A stretch of 33,805 nucleotides of DNA from an uncultured Verrucomicrobiales bacterium (lineage in GTDB: Bacteria > Verrucomicrobiota > Verrucomicrobiia > Verrucomicrobiales > Akkermansiaceae): contig CALBVY010000053.1 in assembly GCA_937969495.1 (NCBI GenBank), positions 1-33,805 of the forward strand. Reading direction: 5' to 3'. The position numbers and the translations under genes were made by a program. Below the pieces are notes generated by a model that was not told the origin of the DNA, searched no databases, and worked only from the letters and a program-made list of their open reading frames with translations. This document shows positions 1 to 10,075 of this stretch, piece after piece; the first letter of the stretch is position 1, and each line of letters starts with the position of its first letter.

Positions 1-120
1 TTTTCTGAATGCGAGTAATGATAACGAGGTGACTTTTGTGATTGTTGATACAAATGCGTCTCATACTGGAAATGGCTGGGCGACAAAGGAGCATGCTAGC
101 GCTCTGAAACCGACACTTAC
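1..120 (+). repeat. Direct repeat copy 1 (120 bp, identical to 547-666)
   Basis: Bases 1-120 are identical to 547-666 and the match ends at 121/667. The repeat probably extends to the left beyond the window. It encodes the C-terminal end of a DNRLRE domain (FLNASNDNEVTF to KPTLTL). Confidence 0.95.
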
Positions 121-1129
121 TCTGGTGCCAAGTATGCCATCATCAACTGTGATCACTTCAAGCCGTGATACCTACATTAACAATGCTAGTCGAAATAGTA
201 ATTTTGGTTCGGCTGGTAATATGGTGGCCAATAACAATGGAGGATCGATGCGTATGGCGGTCTTTAGCTTTGATATTTCTTCTGTGCCGGCAGGTACAAT
301 TGGTTCTGCTCAAATTCAGTTAGAACATGTCATTGGAAATGACACGAATACATATGAAGTGTATGGATTATTAGATGCTGATGAAGCATTTGATGAGGCA
401 AATCTTACCTGGAACACAGCTGGTTTTGTCAGTGGGCGTACGATTGATCTAACTAAAACTTATAGGTCTGCTATGCTGGGCTCTTTTTCAAATGTAATAG
501 GCGAAGTCAACACGATCTTGGATGTAAGTAATAGTAACTTCATTGATTTTCTGAATGCGAGTAATGATAACGAGGTGACTTTTGTGATTGTTGATACAAA
601 TGCGTCTCATACTGGAAATGGCTGGGCGACAAAGGAGCATGCTAGCGCTCTGAAACCGACACTTACGCTTGAGCCGATACTTACATCTAATGTGCTCGTT
701 ATGTCTGATCCGATATTAAGTCTGGAGGCAGAAAATACAGGATATCAGAATTGGGCCAGTAACTACTCAGGCCTTAATCTGACTGATTTTTCAGCAGATA
801 GCGATTCTGATGGACTGCCCAATATTATAGAGGCATTTCTCGGAACAAATCCAGGTGAGTGGAATTCTGGATTAAGCGCAGTTTCTTCTGGAGCTACAAT
901 TACCGAGTTCACTCATCCACAAAGTGCTTCGCCTCCCAATGATGTTCTTGGCTATTATCAGTGGTCTCCGAACCTTAAAGACTGGCACGGTGACGGTGAA
1001 GGTCCTATTGACGGGCCAACGGCAACGATCACTTCTCTTACTGAAGAAGGTATAACAACAGTTACGCTGACCTTGAGTGAAGAAATTCCTCAATCTTTTT
1101 TACGTATCAAAGCTGAGCCTATGCCTTAG
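2..1129 (+). CDS. Secreted DNRLRE-domain protein, C-terminal part (5' end outside window)
   Basis: The reading frame is already open at the first bases of the window, so the gene starts upstream; the GTG at 29 is internal. The visible part holds the end of one DNRLRE (CBM96-like) beta-sandwich domain, a complete second copy with the typical features of the family (DTYINNA near the start, FSFDISSVP, NLTWNTA, ALKPTLTL at the end), and then an acidic DSDSDGLPN stretch that resembles a thrombospondin type 3 calcium loop. The last 90 or so residues resemble the tails of secreted verrucomicrobial proteins. DNRLRE domains are extracellular and often associated with carbohydrate-active or adhesive proteins; the substrate here is unknown. 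The domain repeat is 182 residues long, and 120 bp of it is identical at DNA level in both copies. A T-rich stretch follows the stop codon, without a clear hairpin. Confidence 0.85.
   Translation, partial: FLNASNDNEVTFVIVDTNASHTGNGWATKEHASALKPTLTLVPSMPSSTVITSSRDTYINNASRNSNFGSAGNMVANNNGGSMRMAVFSFDISSVPAGTIGSAQIQLEHVIGNDTNTYEVYGLLDADEAFDEANLTWNTAGFVSGRTIDLTKTYRSAMLGSFSNVIGEVNTILDVSNSNFIDFLNASNDNEVTFVIVDTNASHTGNGWATKEHASALKPTLTLEPILTSNVLVMSDPILSLEAENTGYQNWASNYSGLNLTDFSADSDSDGLPNIIEAFLGTNPGEWNSGLSAVSSGATITEFTHPQSASPPNDVLGYYQWSPNLKDWHGDGEGPIDGPTATITSLTEEGITTVTLTLSEEIPQSFLRIKAEPMP
547..666 (+). repeat. Direct repeat copy 2 (120 bp, offset 546 bp)
   Basis: This is the second identical copy, 546 bp (182 codons) after the first, so the reading frame is kept. 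Identity at silent positions points to a recent duplication or gene conversion between the tandem DNRLRE domains. Confidence 0.95.
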
Positions 1130-1226
1130 GTTTTTTTACAGTGACTTTTACTATATCTGCTCAGTTTTCTCAGGTTACAGATAAGCCGCTGAGGGTGATT
1201 GCTTTTATTGGAAGGTTGAAAAAAAG

Positions 1227-1300
1227 CACGCCCGACAGGATTCGAACCTGTGACCTACTGATTAGAAGTCAGTTGCTCTATCCAACTGAGCTACGGGCGC
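1227..1300 (-). tRNA. tRNA-Arg (anticodon UCU)
   Basis: Read on the minus strand, the sequence folds as a 74-nt cloverleaf. The acceptor stem is GCGCCCG with CGGGCGT, the D arm contains AGCTCAGTTGGATAGAGC, the anticodon TCT lies at 1266-1264 within CTGACTTCTAATCAG, and the T arm carries GGTTCGAATCC. The first acceptor pair is G1-U72, the discriminator is G73, and CCA is not encoded. A run of seven T on the minus strand (1225-1219) directly follows and may help end transcription. Confidence 0.95.
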
Positions 1301-1417
1301 TTTGATAACAAAAAATGAATGCCGTAAGGCAAAAAAGGGATTTAGGTGGCACAAGAGGATCCGTCAAGGGTGGATACTTGGATACTCCGGGTAAATTGGA
1401 TGGGGAAAGCGAGGCTG

Positions 1418-1696
1418 CTACTCAGGTAGTTTTTTTTGCTCTTCTTCAATTCTTTCTGCCAGCCATTGTTTCATCATGGACTGGTAGTTGAGAAAGCGTG
1501 ACCGAGCTAGACGCTTGATACGTGAGAGCATACGGGGATCAAAGCGGAGGGTGATGGTGGTGGATTCACGAGAGTCAGGTTGGTGTACGGAGCTGGCTAG
1601 GAGTTTTCCATCTAGTTCATGTTCTTTCCAGAATGCGGACTCTTGGGCTCCGTCTTCGAAGGCTGGGATTTCTTTCCAGGAGGTAATGGTTTTCAT
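1418..1696 (-). CDS. BrnA/CopG-type antitoxin
   Basis: This is a 92-residue protein from the ATG at 1696. An in-frame TTG at 1708 would add four residues, but neither start has a clear ribosome binding site. The N-terminal half carries the pattern W-K-E-I-P-A-F-E-(x)n-FWKEHEL that is common in antitoxins paired with BrnT-like toxins. The C-terminal half (TITLRFDPRMLSRIKRLAR, then NYQSMMKQWLAERIEEE) reads as a ribbon-helix-helix DNA-binding domain of the CopG type. It begins 20 bases after the stop of the upstream small gene, so the two are almost certainly co-transcribed. By family analogy it neutralises the partner toxin and represses the shared promoter. Confidence 0.78.
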   Translation of the reverse strand: MKTITSWKEIPAFEDGAQESAFWKEHELDGKLLASSVHQPDSRESTTITLRFDPRMLSRIKRLARSRFLNYQSMMKQWLAERIEEEQKKLPE

Positions 1697-1716
1697 AATG
1701 CGGGGCAATGGGATGT

Positions 1717-1995
1717 TTATTTAATTTCGCCGTAGCTACGCTGGTAGAAGCGGAGCTCTGATTCCGTCATGTTACGCGCCGCGTAAATGCGTGCTATTTT
1801 ACCATCCGTCCAGAAGGCGGCAAAGAGATGCCGATCACCAACGGTTCTTCCTAGGGTGTAGTAGCGAGCTTCTCCATCGGCGCGGTCTTCATCGGGAAGG
1901 AGGCGGATGCCAAAGGGGTCTTCGAGGAGTTCTTCAAGCTCACGTGGGGTGATGGCTTTTAGATCAATGGGGGAGTCGGTAAGGTCAAGTTCCAT
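1717..1995 (-). CDS. BrnT-like toxin (type II toxin-antitoxin)
   Basis: This is a 92-residue protein encoded just before the BrnA-like antitoxin on the same strand, which is the toxin-first order usual for brnTA. The C-terminal half (RYYTLGRTVGDRHLFAAFWTD, then RIYAARNMTESELRFYQR) matches the BrnT pattern of a core beta-sheet followed by an AR-(x)4-E-(x)2-FY helix. The N-terminal half (PIDLKAITPRELEELLEDPFGIRL) differs from classical BrnT, which has a W-(x)2-K-(x)2-N-(x)2-KH segment. BrnT proteins are RNases of the RelE fold; activity here is inferred from the family. Confidence 0.7.
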   Translation of the reverse strand: MELDLTDSPIDLKAITPRELEELLEDPFGIRLLPDEDRADGEARYYTLGRTVGDRHLFAAFWTDGKIARIYAARNMTESELRFYQRSYGEIK

Positions 1996-2025
1996 GCTGG
2001 CGGAAGGTAGATTAGATTCTTCGTA

Positions 2026-2055
2026 GTTATAGAATCATAGCTTGGTGTGTTTGAA
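2026..2055 (-). promoter_or_regulatory. Possible promoter of the toxin-antitoxin pair
   Basis: On the minus strand TTCAAA (2055-2050) and TATAAC (2031-2026) are separated by 18 bases and lie about 30 bases upstream of the toxin ATG. The match to the sigma-70 consensus is only moderate. Confidence 0.25.
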
Positions 2056-2230
2056 CATGGTTTTTTAACCCAGAATATGCATCTAGATTGCGAGAAATAC
2101 TGCTATTTTTCAAACACAGATTTGTCGCCGATTTTGTCATTTACCGGTGGGGTGACCTCGCTGTCGTGGGAGAATAGACGTTGAGAACTTGCGTTAATTG
2201 ATCTGATTGCATTTCCTCGTTCATTGCCAT

Positions 2231-3517
<1,287 letters not shown>

Positions 3518-3536
3518 TTAGATGTGAAATGGATGT

Positions 3537-4682
3537 CTATTTGTTTGCCTCAATAAGCTCAGCAAATTCCCCAAAGAAATAGGTAGCATCGTTGGGTCCG
3601 GGTGCTGCCTCTGGGTGGTATTGGACGGAAAATGCTGGGTAATCCTTGTGACGGAAGCCTTCCACGGTGTCATCATTAAGGTTGATGTGTGTGATTTCCA
3701 CGTTGTCAGGTAATGATGTGGTATCCGTGGCAAAGCCATGGTTCTGCGCGGTGATGGAGATTTTTCCGGTGCGCAAATCTTTCACAGGTTGATTACCACC
3801 ACGGTGTCCGAACTTGAGCTTATAGGTTGAGCCGCCAAAGGCGTGGGTGAGGATCTGATGTCCTAGACAGATTCCAAATAGGGGGGTTTTTCCCAAGAGT
3901 TTTTTGATTTCGGCGTGAATGTAATCTAGTGATGAGGGGTCACCAGGGCCATTGGAGAGAAATACACCATCAGGCTTCATGGCCAGCACCTCTTCCGCTG
4001 ATGTGCGTGAGTTTACTACGGTTACGCTGAAGCCAGCCTGCCGAAGGTGACGGAGAATATCCCATTTAATTCCGAAGTCATATGCAACGATATTATATTT
4101 TACCTCAGGGAGCTCGATGTAGGTGCCTTCTTGCTTTGTGCAAGCATTAGGAATGGTCCACTCACGGCTCTCACCATCCCAGAGGTAGGTGGATTCCGTA
4201 GAGACTTCTTTGACAAAATCAGAGCCTTCCATGGGTGTGGAATCTTGGGCAGCCTGCACTGCCTCATCTGCTGATAGTTCGGTAGAAATACAGGAGCGCA
4301 TGGCGCCCGCGGAGCGGAGGTGCTTAGTCAGTGCACGGGTGTCTACGCCCTCGATGCCGATGATTTTATGTTCTGAGAAATAATCCGGTAGTGATTGGCG
4401 TGATCGCCAATTGGAGGCGATGGGGGAGAGCTCGGTAATGATAAATCCGCGCACGTGTGGTTGGGATGATTCAGCGTCTTCTGGGTTCACACCATAGTTT
4501 CCAATCATGGGGTAGGTCATGGTGACGATCTGACCTCGGTAAGAGGGATCGGTAATGATTTCCTGATAACCCGTCATTGAGGTGTTAAAACAAACCTCAC
4601 CGGTGGTGGTGCCGGTGTGACCAAAGGCTTCGCCGGTAAAGGTGCGTCCGTCTTCAAGTGCTAGAATCGCTTTCATATCCAT
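3537..4682 (-). CDS. carA: Carbamoyl-phosphate synthase small (glutaminase) subunit
   Basis: This 381-residue subunit hydrolyses glutamine and passes ammonia to CarB to make carbamoyl phosphate for pyrimidine and arginine synthesis. The N-terminal CPSase_sm domain (GEVCFNTSMTGYQEIITDPSY) is followed by a class I glutamine amidotransferase domain. The catalytic triad is visible: Cys272 in GICLGHQ, and His356 and Glu358 in QYHPEA. An AGGAG motif about 12 bases upstream supports the ATG at 4682, although the Met two codons later is possible. No carB lies in the window. It is transcribed divergently from the SOUL-family gene and appears to lead the carA-purA operon. Confidence 0.97.
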   Translation of the reverse strand: MDMKAILALEDGRTFTGEAFGHTGTTTGEVCFNTSMTGYQEIITDPSYRGQIVTMTYPMIGNYGVNPEDAESSQPHVRGFIITELSPIASNWRSRQSLPDYFSEHKIIGIEGVDTRALTKHLRSAGAMRSCISTELSADEAVQAAQDSTPMEGSDFVKEVSTESTYLWDGESREWTIPNACTKQEGTYIELPEVKYNIVAYDFGIKWDILRHLRQAGFSVTVVNSRTSAEEVLAMKPDGVFLSNGPGDPSSLDYIHAEIKKLLGKTPLFGICLGHQILTHAFGGSTYKLKFGHRGGNQPVKDLRTGKISITAQNHGFATDTTSLPDNVEITHINLNDDTVEGFRHKDYPAFSVQYHPEAAPGPNDATYFFGEFAELIEANK

Positions 4683-4864
4683 GGAGGCGCACAGCTCCTA
4701 ATGAGGGTGAGGCCGCGCGCACTTTAGGTTTGGGTAATGAAGTTTCAAGTTTCAAGTTGGAACTTTGGTGGGAAATTCGTTTTCTAGAGAGAAATCTGCC
4801 TGTGTATAGGGGGGGGAATACTTTGAGTTGCGCTTTTTCTGAGCCGTGGTCTGGTTTCTTCATC

Positions 4865-5449
4865 ATGCATACGCAGGCAGCTATACTCAGTATTTTCTCT
4901 CTCTTTCTTTTTACGCAGATGAACCATGCCCAAGAACCCGTCGTCCCAGAGCCCGCCTATCTTTCTGAAGCGCCACTTCCTAAAGGGTGGCCTAAGCCTG
5001 GGCCTTATAATCAAGTGTCTGAGAAAAAATACCCTGCCTACCGTGCCGCCGTAACATTAGGGAAAGGGGAGGCCTTCTGGCGATTATTCAGACATATTAC
5101 GAAAAACAACATTCCCATGACCTCCCCAGTAGAGATGGGGATGAAAAACGAGGAAGGGAAAGCTCTTTCTAGGTATTCGATGGCATTTCTTTATCAGGGT
5201 CAGGAGGTGGGAGAAACTGGGGCCGATGGCTCCAAGGTAGAAGTCAAGGATGTGCCAGCTGCCAAGGCGCTGAGCTACGCCTGGCAGGGTGATGACTCCA
5301 AGTCTAACATTAAAAAAGCCAAGGAAGCCCTGTTCACTGAGCTGAAAAAGCGCAAGCTAGAATACTCCTCCATACGGATGCTAGGCTACAACGGCCCTCA
5401 AGTCCCTAATGCTAAAAAAACATGGGAACTTCAGGCGATGTTGAAATAA
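4865..5449 (+). CDS. Secreted SOUL-family (heme-binding-like) protein
   Basis: The reading frame is open from 4658, but that region overlaps the start of divergent carA. The ATG at 4865 gives a 194-residue protein with a clean Sec signal peptide (hydrophobic ILSIFSLFLF, likely cleavage after NHAQ). The mature part has SOUL-family features: YPAYRAAVTLGKGEAFWRLFRHI, then NIPMTSPVEM, and a C-terminal GYNGPQVP near the end, close to the family's usual NPP segment. SOUL/HBP proteins bind heme or other small hydrophobic ligands; bacterial members are mostly uncharacterised. It is probably periplasmic. It converges on pgi, with only five bases between the two stop codons. Confidence 0.85.
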   Translation: MHTQAAILSIFSLFLFTQMNHAQEPVVPEPAYLSEAPLPKGWPKPGPYNQVSEKKYPAYRAAVTLGKGEAFWRLFRHITKNNIPMTSPVEMGMKNEEGKALSRYSMAFLYQGQEVGETGADGSKVEVKDVPAAKALSYAWQGDDSKSNIKKAKEALFTELKKRKLEYSSIRMLGYNGPQVPNAKKTWELQAMLK

Positions 5450-5454
5450 CCTAA

Positions 5455-7032
5455 CTATTTTACTTTTTTGAACGTATCTTCTGCGGGAGAACTTCCGTAA
5501 GAATTCTGCGCCACACCATTGCTCGCAAGGTGGGTGAGGCAGTGATAAACATCTTCCTCATCAGCGGTGATGTAAGCGGCTATCTGCGCGGCAGTTTTGG
5601 CTTCTGTGGAGAGTGCGTTTTTCACTTTTTGAAGGAGTTCTAGGAAGATGCCAGCAGCGGCTTTTCCTGCTTCTACACCTGGCTGGTGGTAGGCATTGAC
5701 GTTGACTAAGAGTGCGTAGAGGGAAACAGCACGTTCAAAGAGAGCGATGAGCATACCAATGCTGTGGGGCGTTACTTCTTCTATGGAAAGGGTAATGGAC
5801 TTCCGGCCACTTTCGTAAAGCGCGGTGCGTGTGCCTCTTAAGAAACCTTGGAGATAATCCGCTGAGGTGGTGTTAGGTTCAACTTCAACGCTGTCTCCAT
5901 CACGCCCTTTGCGGACTTCGATGAAGGTGGCAAAGAAATTAGGAACTCCGTCACGGAGCTGCTGTACGTAGGCATGCTGATCGGTAGATCCCTTATTTCC
6001 GTATACAGCTAGTCCTTGATGCACGGTTTTTCCATCGAGGTCCTTTTCCTTACCGAGCGACTCCATGACAAGCTGCTGGAGGTATTTGGAAAAGAGCACA
6101 AGTGAATCCTTGTAGGGGAGCACAACCATGTCTTTTTCTCCCTTGCCATTACCGGCATGGTGCCAGGCGAGAGCCAGTTGGATGGCGGCATTTTCTGCTA
6201 CGGAGTCCACCCGGGTATAGTCATCCATGGCTTTGGCGCCAGCTAGTAGGGCGTCGATATCGATACCCTGCAGGGCAGCAGGCACAAGTCCCACTGTGGA
6301 CATGACGGATGTGCGGCCACCTACCCAATCTTCCATAGGAAAGATGGCGAGGAAGTTATTTTCTGTGGCGTATTTAAAAAGTTTTGAGCCTTCGCCAGTG
6401 ATGGCTACGGCGTTATCACCAAAGTCTAATCCGGTATCCTCAAAAGCAGCCTGAGCTTCTAACATTCCATTGCGGGTCTCAGGTGTGCCGCCAGATTTGG
6501 AAACTACAAGAGCGAGTGTTTTCCCTAAACCACCGTGTGTGTTGGTGATGATATTGGTGAGTGTGGTATCGATACCAGCAGGATCTGTATTATCAAAGAA
6601 GAAGGTTTTCAGAGAGCTGTCAGCGCCTAGTGCCTCGTAGATAAACTGGGGGCCTAGTGCAGAGCCACCAATGCCGATAATGAGAAGGTTTTCAAATCTT
6701 CCACCCTTCGTGTTGGTGATCTCGCCACGCTGGACTTTTTTTGCAAAGGCTTTGAGGTCTGTTAGTGGTTCGGTGATTTGTTTTTTAATTTCCTCTGTAG
6801 GGGAGAGATCTGGATTTCTTAGCCAGTAGTGCCCCACCATACGGTGTTCGTCTGGATTCATGATCTCACCAGCCTCGATTTTTTGAATACCATCGAAGGC
6901 ACGGGTGATTTCTGATTTTAATGTGTCCGCGTAGTTGGTGGGGATATCCATACGTGAGGTATCGATGGAGAAGCCCAGCTCTGGGTAGCGGGTGAATGAG
7001 TTCTGGTAATGTTGCCAAGTTGATTCGGGCAT
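5455..7032 (-). CDS. pgi: Glucose-6-phosphate isomerase
   Basis: This 525-residue cytoplasmic enzyme interconverts glucose 6-phosphate and fructose 6-phosphate. Signatures are IGIGGSALGPQFIYEAL, VVSKSGGTPETRNG (sugar-phosphate binding), EDWVGGRTSVMSTVGLVPAAL and GSTDQHAYVQQLRDG, the last containing the ring-opening His. The length fits the bacterial family, and the C-terminal region YHQPGVEAGKAAA is conserved. The start at 7032 has no clear Shine-Dalgarno. It stands alone on the minus strand, between the convergent SOUL gene and the divergent aquaporin gene. Confidence 0.97.
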   Translation of the reverse strand: MPESTWQHYQNSFTRYPELGFSIDTSRMDIPTNYADTLKSEITRAFDGIQKIEAGEIMNPDEHRMVGHYWLRNPDLSPTEEIKKQITEPLTDLKAFAKKVQRGEITNTKGGRFENLLIIGIGGSALGPQFIYEALGADSSLKTFFFDNTDPAGIDTTLTNIITNTHGGLGKTLALVVSKSGGTPETRNGMLEAQAAFEDTGLDFGDNAVAITGEGSKLFKYATENNFLAIFPMEDWVGGRTSVMSTVGLVPAALQGIDIDALLAGAKAMDDYTRVDSVAENAAIQLALAWHHAGNGKGEKDMVVLPYKDSLVLFSKYLQQLVMESLGKEKDLDGKTVHQGLAVYGNKGSTDQHAYVQQLRDGVPNFFATFIEVRKGRDGDSVEVEPNTTSADYLQGFLRGTRTALYESGRKSITLSIEEVTPHSIGMLIALFERAVSLYALLVNVNAYHQPGVEAGKAAAGIFLELLQKVKNALSTEAKTAAQIAAYITADEEDVYHCLTHLASNGVAQNSYGSSPAEDTFKKVK

Positions 7033-7135
7033 GGCGTCATAGTCGGATTAGAAAGCCTGTAATTCAAGTGATTACTTTAATTCGATGTGACATTTTTATT
7101 GAGTATATGGATCTACCCCTGTGATTACCAAAATT

Positions 7136-7852
7136 ATGAATAAAAAACTGTTTGCTGAAATGTTGGGCACTTTCTGGCTTGTGCTAGGAGGTTGTGGAAG
7201 TGCTGTGTTAGCGGCGTATTTTCTGGATAAGCCAGATGGGGCGATTAATTTAGGAATCGCCTTTGTTGGTGTATCATTGGCTTTTGGCCTTACGGTGATG
7301 ACAATGGCTTACGCCATTGGTCATATTTCAGGTTGCCACTTGAATCCAGCGGTATCCATAGGTCTCTGGATGGGTGGGCGATTCTCTGCTAAGGAGCTGG
7401 TGCCATATATCGCCGCGCAGGTGGTAGGTGGGATACTGGGTGCTGGCGTGCTGTATCTTATTGCATCGGGGAAAGCTGATTTTGATGCTTCAGCAGGTTT
7501 TGCCTCAAATGGCTTTGGTGAGCTTTCACCAGGGAAATTCTCGATGGCTTCTGTGTTGATTTGTGAAGTTGCGATGACCTTTATCTTTTTGATCATTATC
7601 CTTGGTGCCACGGACAAACGTGCGCCTGCTGGCTTTGCTCCTATCGCGATTGGTATGGGCTTAGCTTTGATTCACCTCATTAGCATCCCTGTTTCCAATA
7701 CCTCGGTAAATCCTGCCCGTAGTCTTGCTGTTGCCGTTTTTGCTGGAGGTGAGTATCTTTCACAGGTCTGGTTATTCTGGGTGGCTCCTATTGTAGGAGC
7801 AGCTCTGGCCGGTGTGACTTATCGCTGGCTTGGTGGCCGTGAACAATCTTAG
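7136..7852 (+). CDS. aqpZ: Aquaporin Z
   Basis: This 238-residue inner-membrane channel has the MIP fold: six hydrophobic segments and two NPA boxes, HLNPAVS in the first half and SVNPARS in the second. The N-terminal [23 protein letters not shown] is typical of AqpZ, and the spacing and absence of the extra glycerol-facilitator loops favour a water channel over GlpF. I chose the ATG at 7136 (MNKKLFAEM) over the in-frame GTG at 7121, as it matches the normal AqpZ start. A strong terminator follows 29 bases after the stop codon, so it is probably a single-gene transcript. Confidence 0.95.
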   Translation: MNKKLFAEMLGTFWLVLGGCGSAVLAAYFLDKPDGAINLGIAFVGVSLAFGLTVMTMAYAIGHISGCHLNPAVSIGLWMGGRFSAKELVPYIAAQVVGGILGAGVLYLIASGKADFDASAGFASNGFGELSPGKFSMASVLICEVAMTFIFLIIILGATDKRAPAGFAPIAIGMGLALIHLISIPVSNTSVNPARSLAVAVFAGGEYLSQVWLFWVAPIVGAALAGVTYRWLGGREQS

Positions 7853-7881
7853 CGAGATTTCTTTGCAAAGATTTAATTTCT

Positions 7882-7919
7882 AAACCGCTTCGGTATTGTT
7901 TTACTGAAGCGGTTTTGTT
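7882..7919 (+). terminator. Rho-independent terminator after aqpZ
   Basis: AAACCGCTTC (7882-7891) pairs perfectly with GAAGCGGTTT (7906-7915). Four further inner pairs, one of them G-U, extend the stem to about 14 bp around a TTGTTT loop, and a T-rich tail follows. It separates aqpZ from recQ. Confidence 0.85.
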
Positions 7920-7930
7920 TTCTTTGCGCC

Positions 7931-10036
7931 ATGGCCTTAACGAGTGATCCGCTACCAGCACTGAAGAAATACTTTGGGTTCGATGGCTTTTTGGACTCTC
8001 AGGAAGAGGTGGTGGATCAAATTCTTTCTGGGCAAGATGGCCTAGTGGTCATGCCCACAGGTGGAGGTAAATCCCTCTGTTATCAGCTGCCAGCGATGTG
8101 TTTGGAGGGAGTGACGCTAGTCATCTCTCCACTTATTGCGCTGATGAAAGATCAGGTAGATGCCCTTCAGGAAAAGGGTATTCCAGCCACGATGATTAAC
8201 TCGACATTAAATGGGAGTGAGCAGTGGCAGCGTATTGCCGCGATGAAGAGTGGTGACTATAAGCTGGTCTACATTGCTCCAGAGCGGTTTAGATCTGATT
8301 CATTTATGGATGCAATGAAGGATGTGAAAGTGTCCCTTTTTGCTGTGGATGAAGCGCACTGCTTAAGCCAATGGGGGCATGATTTTAGACCAGAATACAT
8401 GCGGCTGGGGCTGGCACTTGAGAAGCTGGGTAAGCCACAGGCCGTGGCTTTAACCGCTACGGCGACTCCTGTTGTGAGGAGAGATATTTTAAAAGTCCTC
8501 GCATTGCGTGAGCCTTTTGAAACGGTGAGTGGCTTCAGTCGGCCTAACCTTTCGTTGGTGATCAATGAGGTGGATAAACATAAGGTAAAGCATGAGCGCC
8601 TTAAGAAAGTGGTGGAGAAGTGGAAAACAGGGATCGTCTACTGTTCTACCCGCAAGCGTGTAGAGGAAGTTGGTGAGCTATTGCATAGCTGGGGGATCAA
8701 GAGCATTGCGTATCATGGAGGGATGACGCCAGATGAGCGGGAGAAAACACAGAATAGCTTTATTAGCAAAGAAGCAGATGTGGCTGTGGCGACCAATGCC
8801 TTTGGTATGGGTATTGATCGATCCGACGTCCGCTTTGTGTTACACTACGAAATCCCTGGTAGTATCGAGGCTTACTATCAAGAAGCTGGGCGAGCAGGGC
8901 GTGATGGCGAGGCGGCTTATTGTGAGCTGTTATTTAACTATGCGGATACCAGGACTCAGGAGTTTTTTATCGAAGGTGCAAATCCAAGTTACAAAACAAT
9001 CTGTGACATCTATCAGTTTATTCAAAACGAAGCAGACGCTAATTTTGAAATTCAAAAAACAATTGATGATATTAAAGATGGTGCAGCCGTAAAGAATGGT
9101 ATGGCAGTGGGGAGCGCCCTCGGAGTGTTAGTGAAACAGGGATATATTGAGAGGTTTGATCTCGCAGGTAAAAGGACTAAAGGAACGCGCTTGCTAAAGC
9201 CTAATATACTTACCGGCCAGCTTCAGATCAATCAACAGACGATGGAAGAAAAAGAGCGCCGTGATCGTGATAAGCTCGATACGATGGTGCAGCTCTGCTA
9301 CGGGAGGCAATGTAGGCAGCAGGCCATTCTTGAGTATTTCGGGGAGGCAAATGCGGAGACTTGTGGCACCTGTGATGTGTGTATGAACTCCTTTGGTGGT
9401 GATGCGCGTGAGCCTGCCAGTGATGAGGAAACTCTTATCGTCCGGAAGGCTCTTAGTGGTGTGGCTAGGATGAGCCGTAAGCGAGGGAAGCAGTGGGAGG
9501 GGATATTTGGGCGTGGGCGCATTGTGCAAATGCTTATGGGGAGTAAATCTCAGGAAATTAAACGAGTGCGTCTGGATACGCTGAGCACTCATGGTATTTT
9601 AAAATCCTGCGGTACTGCGTACCTTAATGAATTGTTCCGCTCGATGCATGATGCTGGGCTGGTATTTACTCAGCGTGGTGAATTTCCTCTACTGACACTT
9701 ACTCCACGTGGAGAGCAGGTTATGTTAGGTGAGGCGTCATTCCGTTTGGTATGGCCAGAGGTGCAGAGTGTGAGTCCGGTTAAGGACTCTGATATGGTGA
9801 TCGAGGAATTTGGCTTCGATGGTAGGCTCTATGATTTACTTAAGGACTTGAGGCAAAAACTGGCGCAAGCAGAAGGTGTTCCTGTCTATCAGATATTTCC
9901 TAATAAGACTCTAGAGTATTTTACTCGACTAAGGCCAAGTAGTATCAAGGCGGGGATGCGTATTAAGGGTGTGGGGGAGGTGAAGGCAGAGAAGTATCTG
10001 CAAGTGTTTATCGATGAGATCAATGCTTTTACATAA
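7931..10036 (+). CDS. recQ: ATP-dependent DNA helicase RecQ
   Basis: This 701-residue 3'-5' DNA helicase acts in recombination and replication-fork repair. Domains in order: a superfamily 2 helicase core with Walker A GGGKS (residues 44-48), DEAH box (140-143) followed by the RecQ-specific aromatic loop CLSQWGHDFRPEY, then motifs V and VI (ATNAFGMGIDRSDVRFV, YYQEAGRAGRDG). A zinc-binding region with four cysteines follows (CRQQAILEYFGE, then CGTCDVC), then a winged helix and a C-terminal HRDC domain over about the last 80 residues (LKDLRQKLAQAEGVPVYQIF). All parts expected of a full-length RecQ are present. The ATG lies only 16 bases past the aqpZ terminator stem and has no Shine-Dalgarno. 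Confidence 0.97.
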   Translation: MALTSDPLPALKKYFGFDGFLDSQEEVVDQILSGQDGLVVMPTGGGKSLCYQLPAMCLEGVTLVISPLIALMKDQVDALQEKGIPATMINSTLNGSEQWQRIAAMKSGDYKLVYIAPERFRSDSFMDAMKDVKVSLFAVDEAHCLSQWGHDFRPEYMRLGLALEKLGKPQAVALTATATPVVRRDILKVLALREPFETVSGFSRPNLSLVINEVDKHKVKHERLKKVVEKWKTGIVYCSTRKRVEEVGELLHSWGIKSIAYHGGMTPDEREKTQNSFISKEADVAVATNAFGMGIDRSDVRFVLHYEIPGSIEAYYQEAGRAGRDGEAAYCELLFNYADTRTQEFFIEGANPSYKTICDIYQFIQNEADANFEIQKTIDDIKDGAAVKNGMAVGSALGVLVKQGYIERFDLAGKRTKGTRLLKPNILTGQLQINQQTMEEKERRDRDKLDTMVQLCYGRQCRQQAILEYFGEANAETCGTCDVCMNSFGGDAREPASDEETLIVRKALSGVARMSRKRGKQWEGIFGRGRIVQMLMGSKSQEIKRVRLDTLSTHGILKSCGTAYLNELFRSMHDAGLVFTQRGEFPLLTLTPRGEQVMLGEASFRLVWPEVQSVSPVKDSDMVIEEFGFDGRLYDLLKDLRQKLAQAEGVPVYQIFPNKTLEYFTRLRPSSIKAGMRIKGVGEVKAEKYLQVFIDEINAFT

Positions 10037-10075
10037 CAGTTTTGTTACTACTTCTTGTTAAGGAAAAAACTCGCC

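Noticed and set aside
4735-4765. TTTCAAG repeats upstream of the SOUL gene as an operator
   Set aside because: The repeats are short and irregular, with no symmetric spacing matching a known regulator.
4658-4864. N-terminal extension of the SOUL-family protein
   Set aside because: It would overlap divergent carA and has no conserved content; the signal peptide begins at the ATG at 4865.
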